Assembly: GCF_025370935.1 (NCBI RefSeq)
Contig: NC_133494.1
Coordinates: 6,718,274 to 6,782,273 of the forward strand
Source: Choristoneura fumiferana
Lineage: Eukaryota; Arthropoda; Insecta; Lepidoptera; Tortricidae
DNA length: 64,000 nt
Direction of reading: 5' to 3'
The position numbers were made by a program, and so were the translations under genes. Shown in pieces: positions 1-13,067 of the stretch (within the stretch, counting starts at the first letter, position 1; every line of letters starts with the position of its first letter). A model generated the notes under the pieces. It made no database searches. It was given only the letters and a program-made list of their open reading frames with translations, and was not told the origin of the DNA.

Positions 1-2122
1 GTATCCGCTTCTTGCACATTTTAATTTTCAGCCGCGCTGATCATAGTTGCATAAACTTCTAATTTATATGCACGTAACAGGCAGCCGGTGTAACTCAAGT
101 TGCAGATGCTAAGCCGAGTGTGGCCGCATCCGCCCCGCTACTTGGAAACGGAATATTTATAAAGTTACTCGATTGTAGTACGCGCTACTTGGAAATCTAT
201 CTTGATTAATTATTATTTACCTTCGTTTTTGTATACCGACTTGGTTACTTTCACACACTAGTAAGCATTTGATTAGGTACTTAAGTACTTTTAATTCGAT
301 GAAAGGTGATTGAACGGAAATTATTTAAAGCTGAAGTTAAGATAGCGGCCGTCAGCATTAATTGAAGATAGGCAGCCAATCATATCTTTGATGCACATTG
401 GTCTCATTTTCTTTATGACAGATTGACAGACAAAGAATTGCAAAAGAATATCAAGCTTTATAACTATTTATTAATTGATAAAAAAACAGAACAAAGATTG
501 TACTCATAATAATACCGGTAAGTGTACAGCGAAGTCCTTTTTAACACTTACGACAATTAACTTAGATATTTTTTATCAGATCGTAAAACAATAATCACAG
601 ATAAAGATCTTTGGTATAGTTATTATTTATGGAATTCCTTGTCAATCTTATCGTCTCAATCAATTTCGTAGATCTCAAGATAATGCTGTTATGATATAGT
701 CAAATAACCATCAGAGAAAAGTGATTGAAGAGATAGAATTAAATAAATATTTTATTACCTATCTTCTCTTCTAAAAGCTAAACTGACACACGTATTTATA
801 ATACAACATTATAAAACAATAACTGCTATTTTGCGCAGTTTTTAAATGAATACCATTTATCTATCGAACCACAAAAACTTAATACCCTGCAAATACCTCA
901 AACAACCAGACACTCCAACAGAATTTAGACCTTACTCTGTTTATTACAAACTAGTTTTTCGTTACCCCATTTGAATTCCATGCACCCAGACTATAGATAT
1001 TACGGATGTAATGAAATGATTTTTGATGGACCAAAATGCCTGACTGAGATTTCGTCTCACATTAACTCGTGTTTTTTCCTTTTGGTAATTAGTTTAGATT
1101 CTGATGACTCATCCGATTCTATTGGTGAGGATCGGTAATAAGAGAGCAGATACAGTCGGCAATGACAATTATTACTCGTTAAATAAGTAGTATTTCCAGA
1201 AATAAGTCTGTCTCTAGATTCTAATTGTTCTTTAAGTTGAAACATTAAAAAAAACTTACTATGGATATTACAAGAGGTTAAATGACGTGTAATCATAAGG
1301 TGTACTTTGAAGTAATATACTCATACAATTCCTTTTTGTAAACATACGCGTAAGTGACTTGACGGGCTACGAACGACTAATTGTTTTCGCAAATCTCCCA
1401 GTTTTTAATTATTTATTTGAAAAAGATAATTTTCTTCGATCTAAAGTTGTTAGAACATTCTGCACCAAATTAAGGACTATGACCAAACGTGATTAACTTA
1501 AATATTCTTGCTGTCGTTACCTTTTCATACCTTCGAATTCTAAAGCAATAATAATTCTCGCTCTACGATGCGCCCGCGCCGCCTTATCATTCCAAAGTTG
1601 TCGGTCAAGTATTGATGGGAACGTACAAAAAGGCTTTTTTCTGTACCACTTACTAGGCAACCTAAAAAACTCTGTTCATAGTCTGGTAAAATGAATTTGG
1701 CAAGTGTAATAAAAGCTCTTATAGTTCTAATGATTTCATTAAAAATTCTCTTATAGTTTTACTTTTTCAGAGATTAATTGTTTTTAGTGGAAGTAGTAAT
1801 TTTTTCATAGACTTATTATGAATCGATTATAATTTGGTTTTATGAATACAAAAACTATAACCATCACAAAGGTTAAAACAATTTGAAATCTGTCCTCAGC
1901 ATCATAAATGGATAAGAATGTGAGCTCATCAACTTCACAACATTATAATTATAGTGCTTAAATTTTTTGTCGCAAGCATTATAAAGATTGCCGTATAATC
2001 GAAATGCACCGCAAGAACTGCATAATGTCAGGTTATTATATTCTGTGGCATAATTAATACCCCGAAAGGAAACCACAACGCCTTTAAAGCATCAAGGACA
2101 AGAAACGCCACGGTACTCTTAA
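1..2122. other. AT-rich putative intron, no feature recognised
   Basis: No convincing exon, RNA gene or known repeat was recognised on either strand. If the gene's 5' exons lie to the left, this is intron. Bases 1-200 are somewhat less AT-rich and could be regulatory, but nothing specific supports that. Confidence 0.4.
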
Positions 2123-2945
2123 CCCTTTGACCATTATTTTTTTAAAGCAATGAATCGAGAACTTTAACGATACGCACAGCATGAATGATTTTTTTTATGA
2201 TTTTTGAGAAAGAGAAATGTATATATTATTATTGCAGGGTTTCCGAATTATGAGACGGCAATATGTTTGCCGCTATCAGCCAAGGGCATTAAGTGACAAG
2301 ACCGTCATGTCAGTTTGCCGGGGGAACTACGGGTGGCACGACGTATCTAAAATAAATAAATTAAAAACCAATAGATGATAAGAAATAATTAAAACCTTTA
2401 TTTAACTTAAAACTGAATTCTTTCAAATAAAAAACACGGCTAATTCAGCAATAAAGGTAAAAGGCAAATTTGAAGTATTGAATTAAGCTATTGCTCCATA
2501 TATAAATCAATAACAATTGTAGCCTAACCCACCCTTTCCTTTAATAAACACCAGACACTTAACGGATAGTGGCAAATATATTGCCGTCTTCATTTTTTTA
2601 AATTATCAAATAACAGATTTTTTTTCTTTAAACTTTATATCGCCAATCTTGTCTCTGAAAGTAGAGAATTGTGACTATCGGATAAATCCAGCAAACAAAA
2701 TTTTATTTACAAACATTTTTGTTCAATTGTAAGGAATAGTTAAAAATCTAAGTTCAGGCCTAAGAATCATCATTTAACATGGGTTGGAATAACGTTTATC
2801 TGCTATTCTTTTTTTCGTAAATTGGTACGAGTATGTTCTCTTATGCGAACCAAAAGTTATATTAACTAACAACACGTTCATTGAGAAAAAAATAAAATAT
2901 CTGAGTCGTATGACGGCAAATATCTTGCCGTTACCCACTAAAGGG
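2123..2945. mobile_element. piggyBac-like non-autonomous element (MITE)
   Basis: TTAA target duplications at 2119-2122 and 2946-2949 flank inverted ends that both read CCCTTT inward, the piggyBac hallmark. Inside are three copies of a short palindrome of the form GACGGCAATAT...TTGCCGTC (2254-2273, 2571-2588, 2912-2931); the first two sit in a longer inverted repeat (about 2255-2297 and 2553-2586). There is no transposase reading frame, so any mobility would have needed an outside enzyme. The exact termini are inferred from TTAA plus CCCTTT. Confidence 0.6.
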
Positions 2946-2949
2946 TTAA

Positions 2950-5900
2950 TTTGCGAAAAACATACGATATCCACCAGGCTCGCTCTTTACAATGTTAAAC
3001 AGAGTTTTATGTACAAAACTGGTCAGATGTGAGTTCGACTAGTGCACCGAGTGTTCAGTTTAAATACTTGCCAAAATATTATAATAACTTTGTTTGTTCT
3101 TTTTGCAATGTGCAAAAATAACTTTTTCACTTCTCATGCTCGTAAAGTTCGTGTTTATGCTGTATCTAGGCGACATAAAATGACTTTTTATGCTCTAGTG
3201 GCACTATTTTATGCACTAGACTAGTGCATAAAATAAAATCTTCATCCCACGTAAGACCAAGGTAATCAGGTGTCAACAGCCACAAACAAAAAAGTTTCTA
3301 CATATTTTTTTATATTTTTAATTTATATAAAACTAGAAATCAAATAAACCAATCATAATAAATCAATAAAATGAAAAAATGGAATTAATATAATTATGAA
3401 TAAAAAATAAGAGGTACATAGAAAGTGAATAATTGTTTCCACTGTTGATATTTCATTTCCTCGCAATCTAAGTGAAAAGCAGAGTGTAAAACTCGAGCAT
3501 TAAACCCATTTTCCCCTCAACGTGTCTATCCACCCTCGCCGTACCGGCTTAGATGGCTATTATGAACGTCTTGGGTAAAATGGCTCGTTTTATGCTCTTT
3601 TATCTACTATTATATATTTCAAAATAAATTGACATATTTTTCTTTTTAAAAATGGAAATCGTTTTTTTTTCTAGACCCGTGTGTGTGTTGCTGGACCTTA
3701 CGTCTACAAAAAAATCACAATGATGTCTACGGGGAAAACCGTGTGAAGGTTTTAATACCCCGCGTTTTTTGCATTAAAATACATTTTGAAATAATTGTCT
3801 TGCGTAGATATAAAAATTGTATGATCCTGTATTTTCATTTTGCCACATAGGACCCTAAAAATAACGACACCACACACAAATTGAACTTCACAGATTTTTA
3901 TGAATATTTAATGAACAACAACCGGCCTTACGTAAATAAATAACGTAACGACCAGCTTATCCGCCATCGATCGAAAAAAGTTTTAGTTGGATCAGAATTT
4001 TCGAGCACTTAATTTTTCGATACAAAAAGTGAACAAATAATGAGGCGATTGCTTTGGAGATGTGGCAGTCGACTTCGATGTCGGAATTAATATTCAAAAC
4101 GACGGTTTAGCGTAATTACATTAAGTTTCTAAACTGCTGTGGGATTTTATATTCAGAAATCAAGATTGTGCGTATCATTAAACTTTTGAATATTATGTTA
4201 GCGAAGTGTAAGATTACTGTGAAATTTCCAGTTAGCTTGTTTTGCTTGGTAAGTTATAATTTAGCTTTAAAATTTAAATAATAAAATATGACATCATTAT
4301 TCACTTCAGCTAAATTAAGTTATAAAACAAAAACATAGTAAACTTATTAATATTGTTCTGAAATAAACATGTTCATGAGAGTATAACACTACTTAATATT
4401 TTACTAAACGCTATAGGGGCTTCTGATGAACAATTAAAAATATACTTTATCATTGATTTTGAATAACCATTAATTCTGTCTTGACAGAGTCGCTTGCCAA
4501 ACAAGTCCCTATAAAAATAATATTGCACTGAACATAATTTTATCTCGACGCTCATATGCAATTATGATTCGCCTGAGACCACCATATAATAGGGACTGGG
4601 CAGACCTCCACTCATTCGCTCCGATAGCTCAAGGGGTCTCGGCAAAAAGGGATATCAAATTAATACTGAATCCATAATAAATCAAATCGGGCAGGTGGAC
4701 TGGTCGCAAGAACAACACTTTAGCCTACGGATAACTTTTGAAATTATTTAATCGTAATACCGTATATCCCCGGGCGCCAGTTTTCTCTCAAATATTCCCA
4801 AATTGGTGGCAAAAATCTTCGATATGCCGTTCAGTTCTAAATTACTTGTTTGGATGATCCCGAATACTGTCACGCGATCACATTTTGTGATCAACAAATT
4901 TTAGTGATGCCTAATTTTTTATAAAGTATTTTTTTAATGGTTTTACCTAGAAATATAAACGAAACAGAGCTGAATATAGAATTCGTAAGAACTGCTCTCG
5001 TCAGCACATCAGGCCATATCAGAAATGAAAAAAATAACTGTTCTGCTTGTCTATGTGAACACGTAAAATGTACAGGTACACGTTAGAAATAATCGTGACT
5101 AAAGATGTTGAATAATTAGCCAGAAACGCGGTGCGCACCGCTCGTCGATTTCACAGTTTCTTATTGCCTTTTGAAAGTTCTTTCTGACCGTGTTCGTACT
5201 CTTGCGCAATTCTCTACCATTAATTTATATTAATTTAAGGACGTATTTTATATGAATTGTGAAGTTCCAAATAGGTATTAAAAAGTATATAAATTTTCAA
5301 AGTAACCAACTTCTTAAACATCAATAATTGTTATAAATATAACCAATGGTATGAGAATAAATTAGTTAGTTTTCTTTTTCTTTGTTTACCATGTCAATTG
5401 CTAATTTTTGTATACTACGTGAGTAATAAACAGATATAGTAAACAGATCAATAATATTTAAACATCTCCAGCATTTCACTCAGTTAAAAATTACATTGAA
5501 ATTCAAGAATTATTCATAATAGCACTAATAGCAGCTGCCTTAGCATTTGTTGTAGATAAATCGACCACCATACTTTATCATAATCGATATAGACAGCCAT
5601 TATTACTATTTAAATTATACCCCAGCCGCTTGCGTGTTGGGTTGCAACATCAGTTTTTGTCGCTGCATTAAGTTTTGGATTCGCGAACCAATTAACTTTA
5701 GGATTCACGTGATTCGGGTTCCTTGTAGTCTTTATCTCATTATTTATCGTGTTTTTTCTTTGTACGCTTCGTAATATCTGATCATCCTTTTTTTTATCTA
5801 AGACCATGTTGTACTGTTACTTAGGCCATGCAACTAAATCTTACACTAAAAAGTCACTGAATTTACATGTACCTACTTAGCTGAAATAGTCAAAAAAGAA

Positions 5901-8002
5901 GAACACATTCTTAAAATAAAGCTTAAATTTAAACATTCACATGAACAGAGTCAATTTATGTTGGTGTAATGAATGCTGTAATAAAATCTGAATGAGACTT
6001 ATTCAGAAGGAGGTTTTTGCGCTAATCTCTTGAGAAATGTATAATCCGACGCGTCCGTATATTCTTGAAACTTATTAGTTATTTCGTACCGTAATTTTCT
6101 TTCCATTAAAGAATCGAATATGAAACACGTTTTATTAAGGCTTAGTCCCTCGGCCATAAGTTCAAAAGAGTTTCACATGAGCGGCGTTTCAAATTATAGA
6201 CGTTCTTTTAAATGTTATTAATGAGCTGTACACGTTGTATGTGGTCCATGTTCAAACAATAGGAATAGTGTTCAACATTATGTCGAAATCAAGAACAGGA
6301 GGTAAAAGCTTAAGACACCAGTTGAACAAAACTAACCCCTGTTTCGTTTACTTAATGGTCAGAATCAACAAACTAAATATTATCTTCATTGTTAACGCGT
6401 GGGTTGACAAGACGTATGCTTATCGTCGATTTGGCATTTCTCTGCTACTTAATATAGTTTTAAAAAGCCATTAAACTTGTAGTAGCTATATAATTACGTT
6501 AGTACTTTAGTACATTCCAATGTGAATTAAATTGCACTGATTTATTGAATACTTACTGTTTAATATGAGGTTATTTATTTAACAGCACGACATTGTTTTC
6601 CTTTAATGCTTATTGATTGATTTTAGAATTCTAGAAACTCTTTTTTCTCTTTTTACCGTCAAATATTTTGTCCTTCGTTCACTAGAATATTACGGCATCA
6701 GCTACGCTCATTCTTAAATTCAACACTAGGCACTTATTGCGCTTGCTCAAGAGTTCTTGGCTCAAAATATTTCCGAGTGCTTTCGAGGAGTCTCAGAGCA
6801 AACAGTGACCGGTCGTTTGGACAAACAAACGTGACGACTGTGTATACCGGTGCTATACCTAAGGCCTGTAAGAGCCCACACTGCTTGACGAAGCACTATT
6901 GACTCTCCGACCCTACGATATTTGCATGTGAATATTATAATTAATAGTAAACGTTACATGTGAAACTATTTTGAAATACTCCTTTTTTTACTAGACTGTG
7001 GTTGTAGGTAATTTTTTTTTAATTTATTAACTCTACAATCATAAATTTAATGAGATTTCTTGCTTGATTTGGCTAATAACAGCCTAATTATAGTTAAGTA
7101 TGTCATTATGACTAGAGGAAACCAACTCAACTAGGGTTTTTTTTTTATTTCTTTTTTATAGGTACTCTATAGTGTATCTACTTAACTAAATACCTACAAA
7201 TACAAATTCTTCAACATTATAAATGTGGCTTTGAACACATTTTTGATATACACATACAGTTAAGTTGCTAGAGAATTCTCACGAAATCCCAAATTTTAGA
7301 CAAAATATTAGAAGGAATTGGAACCTTTGACCTGAGGCACTGCACCATTAGTAGACGTCGAATCAACTTAAACTGTTCGGTTGTTTGCGTGTCCTCAAAA
7401 ACAAGTTTTGAAATTATTCTATTGCCTTAGAACCCATTGTTATTTATGAACTTACGGAAAAAAGAGTCCGAAGCGACTTTCTGTACGATCATTTATCATA
7501 CGACGACGTCTACCTCAGATAAAATCCGTAGTGACACGCACACTAACGAAGCACATATTTGTAAACGTATCCTTACACACACAAGGTTAAGCAACCCGGC
7601 AGACATTTTTAATCCTACGTGATTATTATTTAAAGAATATTTTGATAAAGAAACTTTGCGTATGAAAACGACGATGGCTTATTCAGATAGTTAAGAAGAT
7701 ACATATTTTAATTAACGTAAAGAAATCTCTAACTCTTACTTTGCAATTTATTTATTTTAGTTTATAAGTGCACTTAGGGTTCAAAAATAAGGAATCGATG
7801 GTATCTGTAAGAGCGTAGATAGGATTCACGGGGCTCGAAAGCCATACTGGCGTTCAACCGGTTGTCCTTGATGGCTTGAACCCTTGACTTGCATAGCTAT
7901 GGCTTTCCTTCATGTGCAGCTATTTAAATTGCCATAACGTATTGAAGAAGTAATTCTTGAGGTATAAACGAGAATACAAGTAGGTACAAGTACGCATCTG
8001 CA
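2950..8002. other. Putative intron with little recognisable content
   Basis: AT-rich DNA without exons. At 3038-3240 there is a degenerate repeat with TGCACCGAGTG-like and TGCACTAGACTAGTGCA segments, reminiscent of the unit near 29.65 kb. At about 6680-6870 there is a less AT-rich, repeat-free stretch that could be a conserved regulatory element. Nothing else was recognised. Confidence 0.35.
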
Positions 8003-8100
8003 ATACTCCTGGTGTTACAGATGTTTATGGGCGGTGGTGATCTCTTACCATCAGGAGACGCACTTGCTCGCTTGCCATCCAGTCGAATAAAAAAAATATA
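8003..8100 (+). repeat. Dispersed lepidopteran repeat, GGGCGGTGGTGATC type, A-rich end
   Basis: Shares GTGTT-CAGATGTTTATG-GGCGGTGGTGATC and a segment ending in GACTGGAT/GATGGAT plus a poly-A-like run with the copies at 38263 and 45408, which lie in the opposite orientation. The A-rich end at 8090-8100 suggests the 3' end of a retroposon. The family is assigned by recall, not by search. Confidence 0.55.
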
Positions 8101-8870
8101 TAAAGTTCTTTTTTCTAAATCAAACACGAAATCTAAATTAAACCGATATTGTCAATATCTAAGAAAGATTCTAAATAGTTTTAAAATAACTCTCATTTAT
8201 TTCTTCTCAATCCCGTTAACAAAGTGGTTTTTCGTTTGATTTAACTTTAAAAAACGATGCTTCAAAGTTTATTGAAGCCAGTTCGGAAAAGGAAATAATC
8301 ACGTTATTTATTACCACTGCCTGAGCTGAGAGCAACCATCTTTAATCTGTTTTAAGTGCGTAGATCGATTTTATGAGAGATTAAACGCATTGATCGACTA
8401 AGAAGATTTTCGGAAAGCAATAAACATTTATGAGTCAAGACAGGATTGAAACTAGATTCAAGCTTAATGAGACCAATTACTATGCTCCGAGGTAATGGCC
8501 GGGGGCTTTAAAAAATCCTTTTTCTCACAATTAAAAGTTTAGTATTGGAATGAATCTGGTAAATGTTTTAATTGCGCTTATAATTCATTCGTGGACAGTA
8601 AATTTAGGCAATTTTTCGTTATAAAAATCATTGGCGGCTGTGAAACGAAAGCAGATCAATCAATGAGTTGTATCTAAGTTACTAGGTACTATAAATAGAT
8701 AATAGGCCAAAATGAGTTAGGTATCTTTTATTAGTTTCATGTAACAATTAATGTGTAGATTTACGTAAAAGATCGCTGATTGTAAGGTTGGCAGTAAAAG
8801 TTTTTTTATTATTATTTTACATATATAATATTAGGTTTTGCAGGCTAGCTTTACATACGTATTAGATTAC
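8101..8870. other. Unassigned intronic DNA
   Basis: AT-rich, with no coding signal and no repeat recognised. Confidence 0.3.
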
Positions 8871-8985
8871 CCAGGTTAGCTTGAAATGATCCCTTTTAGG
8901 GATAAGTTCGCCTTTGTACTCTTTTTGTTTTGTTATTTATTTATATTATTTTTGTGTTTTATGTACAATAAAGTGTTTACATACA
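8871..8985 (+). mobile_element. 3' end of a non-LTR retrotransposon
   Basis: A GGTTAGC...GATCCCTTTTAGGGAT segment leads into a T-rich tract and GTACAATAAAGTGTTTACATAC, with AATAAA at 8967. I recognise this as a common 3'-terminal sequence of lepidopteran LINEs. No reverse-transcriptase coding sequence remains, so this is a heavily 5'-truncated copy. Confidence 0.5.
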
Positions 8986-10127
8986 TTGAATTTGTCACAA
9001 TATTATTTATTTTGCATTTGTGTAGTTTTTTGGCTTTTAATTTAGAACTAATATAGAAAATTTATTTGTACACTTCTAAAGTATAACAAGCATCGAGGTG
9101 CACATCAGCTATTCGCCTCCATCGGCAATCAATATTTTTTCATTGCTCTATTCGAGAATATTGTAACCTCGTTATGACTTACCCACATCAAATGCTGGAT
9201 GCCAAGCGATTACAGGCGATTAGAGCCAATTACACCCAGCACTAAAACCGAATTTACGACGAAACCAAAATTAACACTCTTCCCAGTTGGTCTAATTGCA
9301 GCTCTTCATATCGTAATTCTTAAATCATTGAATATAAAAAAATTGTTGGAAGGATCTGAACTCTAATTGGAATTGTACATAGCTCGAATCTATCAATATA
9401 GTTTGATTAATGGTATCGAGGAACCTCAACGTAATTACTAGCCGAGACCGTCATGAATCAACTGCCAGAGTTATAAATCTGATAAGTAGAACTTGTTTTA
9501 AACAAGTTGAAGTATCACTTCCTAAGCTACCTACTTCTTCAATGTTCAATTCATCTCCTTCCTTTTTTAAAACATTTACTTTTACGATACAGGTGTGTTT
9601 TCTCAATTTAATCTTATCAACTTTTTTGTGTGATGGAACAAGTCTTGAAACTTTGAACTTAATTTCAACTCATTCGATCTCGATTCAAGTTATGTTTGGA
9701 TTGAAACAAAATGCCAAGCAGTATACTTACTAGTTACAAAAATAAATATTTTTTTGGAAATGGCCAGGATATTCAATTCAGTATATATTATACTGTGCTC
9801 TAGTCTAGTTGAACAAATCAAATAATTATAAGCTATATGAAAACCTAATACGTAAAATTGGAGACAATATCAAAGACTTCCGCTAGACATTAAGGTACCT
9901 GCAACACGGAACAGCCAAGTCAAGTACGCAGCACAATGGATGTTTGCGTCAGTCAGAGGTGAAATTGAGTGTGAAGCGGCAGCGGCTCGCCGTCGCTCCC
10001 AATACGTCGCTTGGGCTGCGCGCGCGCTGGCAAACCGGCTACAGCCGTGCCGTGGTACGATACTGCCTTGAATTTAATATGGGTAATGAAGATGCTAATA
10101 AAAACATATACTAAACATGCTACTAAA
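8986..10127. other. Putative intron with a GC-rich island at 9.89-10.07 kb
   Basis: Mostly AT-rich and featureless. Bases about 9890-10075 are distinctly GC-rich (GCGCGCGCTGG, CGGCAGCGGCTCGCC) and match no repeat I know. An enhancer or an alternative promoter is possible; no open frame of note crosses it. Confidence 0.35.
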
Positions 10128-10525
10128 GCTGTGGTAGCCTAGTTGCTTTGACCTATCGTCGGTGATACTGCAATACCTACCGCGTAACTAGCATTTTCAC
10201 TGTACTAACACTACTAACATCGTACGGTTCTGACAGTGAAAATTATACCTTTTGGAATATGTTAGTTACGCAGCATTGCAGTACCCCGACGCTATGGCCT
10301 CTCATGCAGGGGATTTAGGATTTAGCGTTCGAGCCCGGGATTGCACCTCTGAGTTTTTTTTAAATTTACGGTTGAAATTTACATTGAGCTTTAAAACATT
10401 CTGAGGAAACCCGCACTCACTGCAAAGAAATTTGATGGCGTATTATAAGTTCCCAATCTGCACTGGGACCACGTGGGAACTATGGACAAAGCCTTCTCAT
10501 ACTAAAAGGAAGCCTGTTAATTACT
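10128..10525 (+). mobile_element. tRNA-derived SINE, interrupted by a MITE
   Basis: The head GTGGTAGCCTAGTTGCTTTGACCTAT resembles a pol III A-box region. It is split at 10157, resumes at 10292 with CTATGGCCTCTC, and carries a B box (GTTCGAGCC, 10327-10335). The body follows the common lepidopteran SINE pattern (CTCTGAGTT..., GAGGAAACCCGC..., TTCCCAATCTGCACTGGG, GTGGGAACTATGG). Related copies lie at 27.70 and 48.52 kb on the minus strand. Confidence 0.7.
10157..10291. mobile_element. 135-bp MITE inserted in the SINE head
   Basis: Imperfect terminal inverted repeats begin CGTCGG and include TACTGCAAT, GCGTAACTA and TTTTCACTGT on both arms. A CTAT duplication flanks the insert (10153-10156 and 10292-10295). 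Removing it restores the continuous SINE head GACCTATGGCCTC. No coding capacity. Confidence 0.7.
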
Positions 10526-10678
10526 AAATACTTGTAGCGAAGAAATTATCTAAGGCGAAGAACCACCCATCAATATGGAACTTGAGGGAATTTAATTCTT
10601 ACCCCTAACTAGCTTGAGGCTAGTTTAATACAGATGTACATACCTACTGGAATACACCTTTGAAGCTACCCCTTATTT

Positions 10679-10820
10679 TTAACTCGCCACTGGTGACGTA
10701 TATTTGACTTACATCGATTTTCCGAACTAGCCGCTGGTGACGTCTATTTGATTTACATCGTTTTTTCGAACTACTTAACCGGTCTCACAGACATATACGT
10801 TACCAGTGGCGGGTCAATTG
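10679..10820. mobile_element. Small inverted-repeat element with a duplicated 44-bp subunit
   Basis: Two tandem 44-bp units (10681-10724, 10725-10768) share CTGGTGACGT and TTTGA-TTACATCG, and an inverted partial copy (GTTACCAGTGGCGGGTCAA) closes the right end. The ends match as AACTCGCCACTGGTGACGTA against TTGACCCGCCACTGGTAACG read inward. No target duplication could be fixed. Confidence 0.5.
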
Positions 10821-13067
10821 TGTAGGTATAAATTAAGTGAATACCTTCAAAAATTAAAAGGGATTTAAAAAATGTTACAGTTAGAATAAAAAAATCCTGC
10901 TTTGATTTCTCCTTTCTCTACAAAACAATGTAAAGTGAAACGAAGACCAAAGTATGCACTATCCGACAGAGCCTGTTTAAATGAGTTCCTTCCAATCTTA
11001 CGGTTACTTACCGCGCTGCGGCCGGCCCAACCTCTTTGCCGCGCTCCATTAGTATTTTCCATTTATTTTTTGTGCACGTACCTGTCCGGCTTTGGGGATT
11101 TGGTTTTTATATCGCTGCGCGACGAATACAAAATTTCTTTGCTATACAACGGAAAATAAATGATGTAACGTGAAACTACGCAATCCTACAATGCGGACTT
11201 TATTATTTTTCGATTAACTTTTTACTTGGTTTTTGAACGTAATATAATGGAAGTACGCAGAAGTATGTCGTTATCAGTTATTATGCCAGCGTTGGTCAAA
11301 AGCTCTTAAGTGAACTGCATTTTTTGTTAATTTAATGCCGTTATAAGTTGCGTCTTTGTTATAAAAGCTTTACACTTTACACTTTACAGCTTTAAACTTT
11401 ACGCTACAGTATCGGATCTTCTTTTTCCAAGGCCCATGAACGTTGCTAATTGACTATTCAGCTTAAACTAACTTTAAAAAGAAGAAACAGTCATTACGAC
11501 TTGTTGATAATATTTCAAACTTTACTGATTGGATACTGCACATTCATTAAAGCAAAAAAGTCGTTTGTAAGTAGCATGGGGTTAGCGAAGGAAGACCGTC
11601 CGTCTACCTCAGTAATGAGTCATTGTACTAAAGTGAATAGTGATTGAGAACCACACGCCCACGTAGAATCTATTAAACACATACTATCATAGTAATGAGC
11701 TATGGTCACTAACATACACTGATGTACATATGATAATAATTAAAGTAATTGTATACTGCTAAAACTATCAGGATTATAGTGATTGTAAAAAAGAATGAGG
11801 CTAAGTTGATTATAAATTCAAAACCGAACACTTACATTCCGAAATTCAATTATGACAAAAATAATCAACTTGATAATAAAATAAAGAGACGAAAAAGCAG
11901 AATCCCAATTTAAATTAAAAAGTAACTTCAAATTTCAATATAAAAACTTGGTTCAGTTTATTGACATCTCATTTGTTAAAGCGAAGGTGCAAAAAGTGAC
12001 TTATAATTAGAATACTAATGTAGCTCTGAGTCGTTGCTAAAACATGTGAACCTGCCTAATTTGCATAATGTCGTATGCTGCTTGATGTGTGAAGCTACTG
12101 ATCCCAATACTGGTTCTTATTGAGAGTTCTGTGATAAATATAACGTGGTCCAACTTGAGCAATGAAGCACAGTGGTTTAGATGATGATACTGACAAGGAC
12201 GTTGAGAAAGCTGTTTTTAATCAACTAGTTAATAATGTAGACTTTAAACTTAAATAGATCAGATGGATTATTGCACGAATTAATAATTATTAGTTTCCAC
12301 TGGTCTAATTTAAGTCCTAAAATTTATTGTAAAGATGGGTTCATTATGTATGTACCTACTGCATAAAATCAATGTTCACATACAACATGACTGACCACTT
12401 ACCTTTCCTATTAAAATTATGCGCGAATTTAAATATTCATGAATATGTGCTTGTGAGTTACGTATGCCTACCTATGCAAATTTACACGTTGATCTTGTCA
12501 GTATTCATAAATTCCCATCACAAATTATTAATATTCAAGTAAACTTTACAATGTTCAAATTGGAGCACGCTTGAGTGACAGGTTTCTCAAGATCTTCGTT
12601 AACAAGGTCTGACAAATCTGCTATTCTCATGTTAATTAGTTGAAAGTCAAGCCGAGCGTTGGCGTTCTACTACTGACGCTGAGATATTAGTAGCATAACA
12701 ATAAATTGACTTAAAGGAAACCAGCTCCGTTGGTTGTAAAGAGATAAAACGTTGCGTGGGGGCAAGCGACAGCTCTAAGACGCACGGTTGTTTAAGCACT
12801 GCCTTTATGTACTCAAATCCGGCGGACGTATCTCCTGTGAGAAATCTTTTGAGAATTAATATTCAAGACAACAAACTCGAAATACGTGGTATTATCTTTA
12901 AAAAAAAAGAGTTTGTTGAAGAAACTAGCCAAATGCTTATACTTGTTTATAATTTTATCATAAATAGTTATGCTAAGCTTTCTAACATAACTTTCAATGT
13001 TAATGTAAAATCACTGTGTTTTCTAAACGATCAATAAAAAATGTATTTTGAAGCATATGCCGCAGAA
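10821..13067. other. Putative intron; GC-rich patch near 11.0 kb
   Basis: Mostly AT-rich and unassigned. Bases 10980-11120 are GC-rich and hold the possible minus-strand mini-exon reported as a finding. A short CACTTTACA repetition lies at about 11370-11400. No repeat family was recognised elsewhere. Confidence 0.35.
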
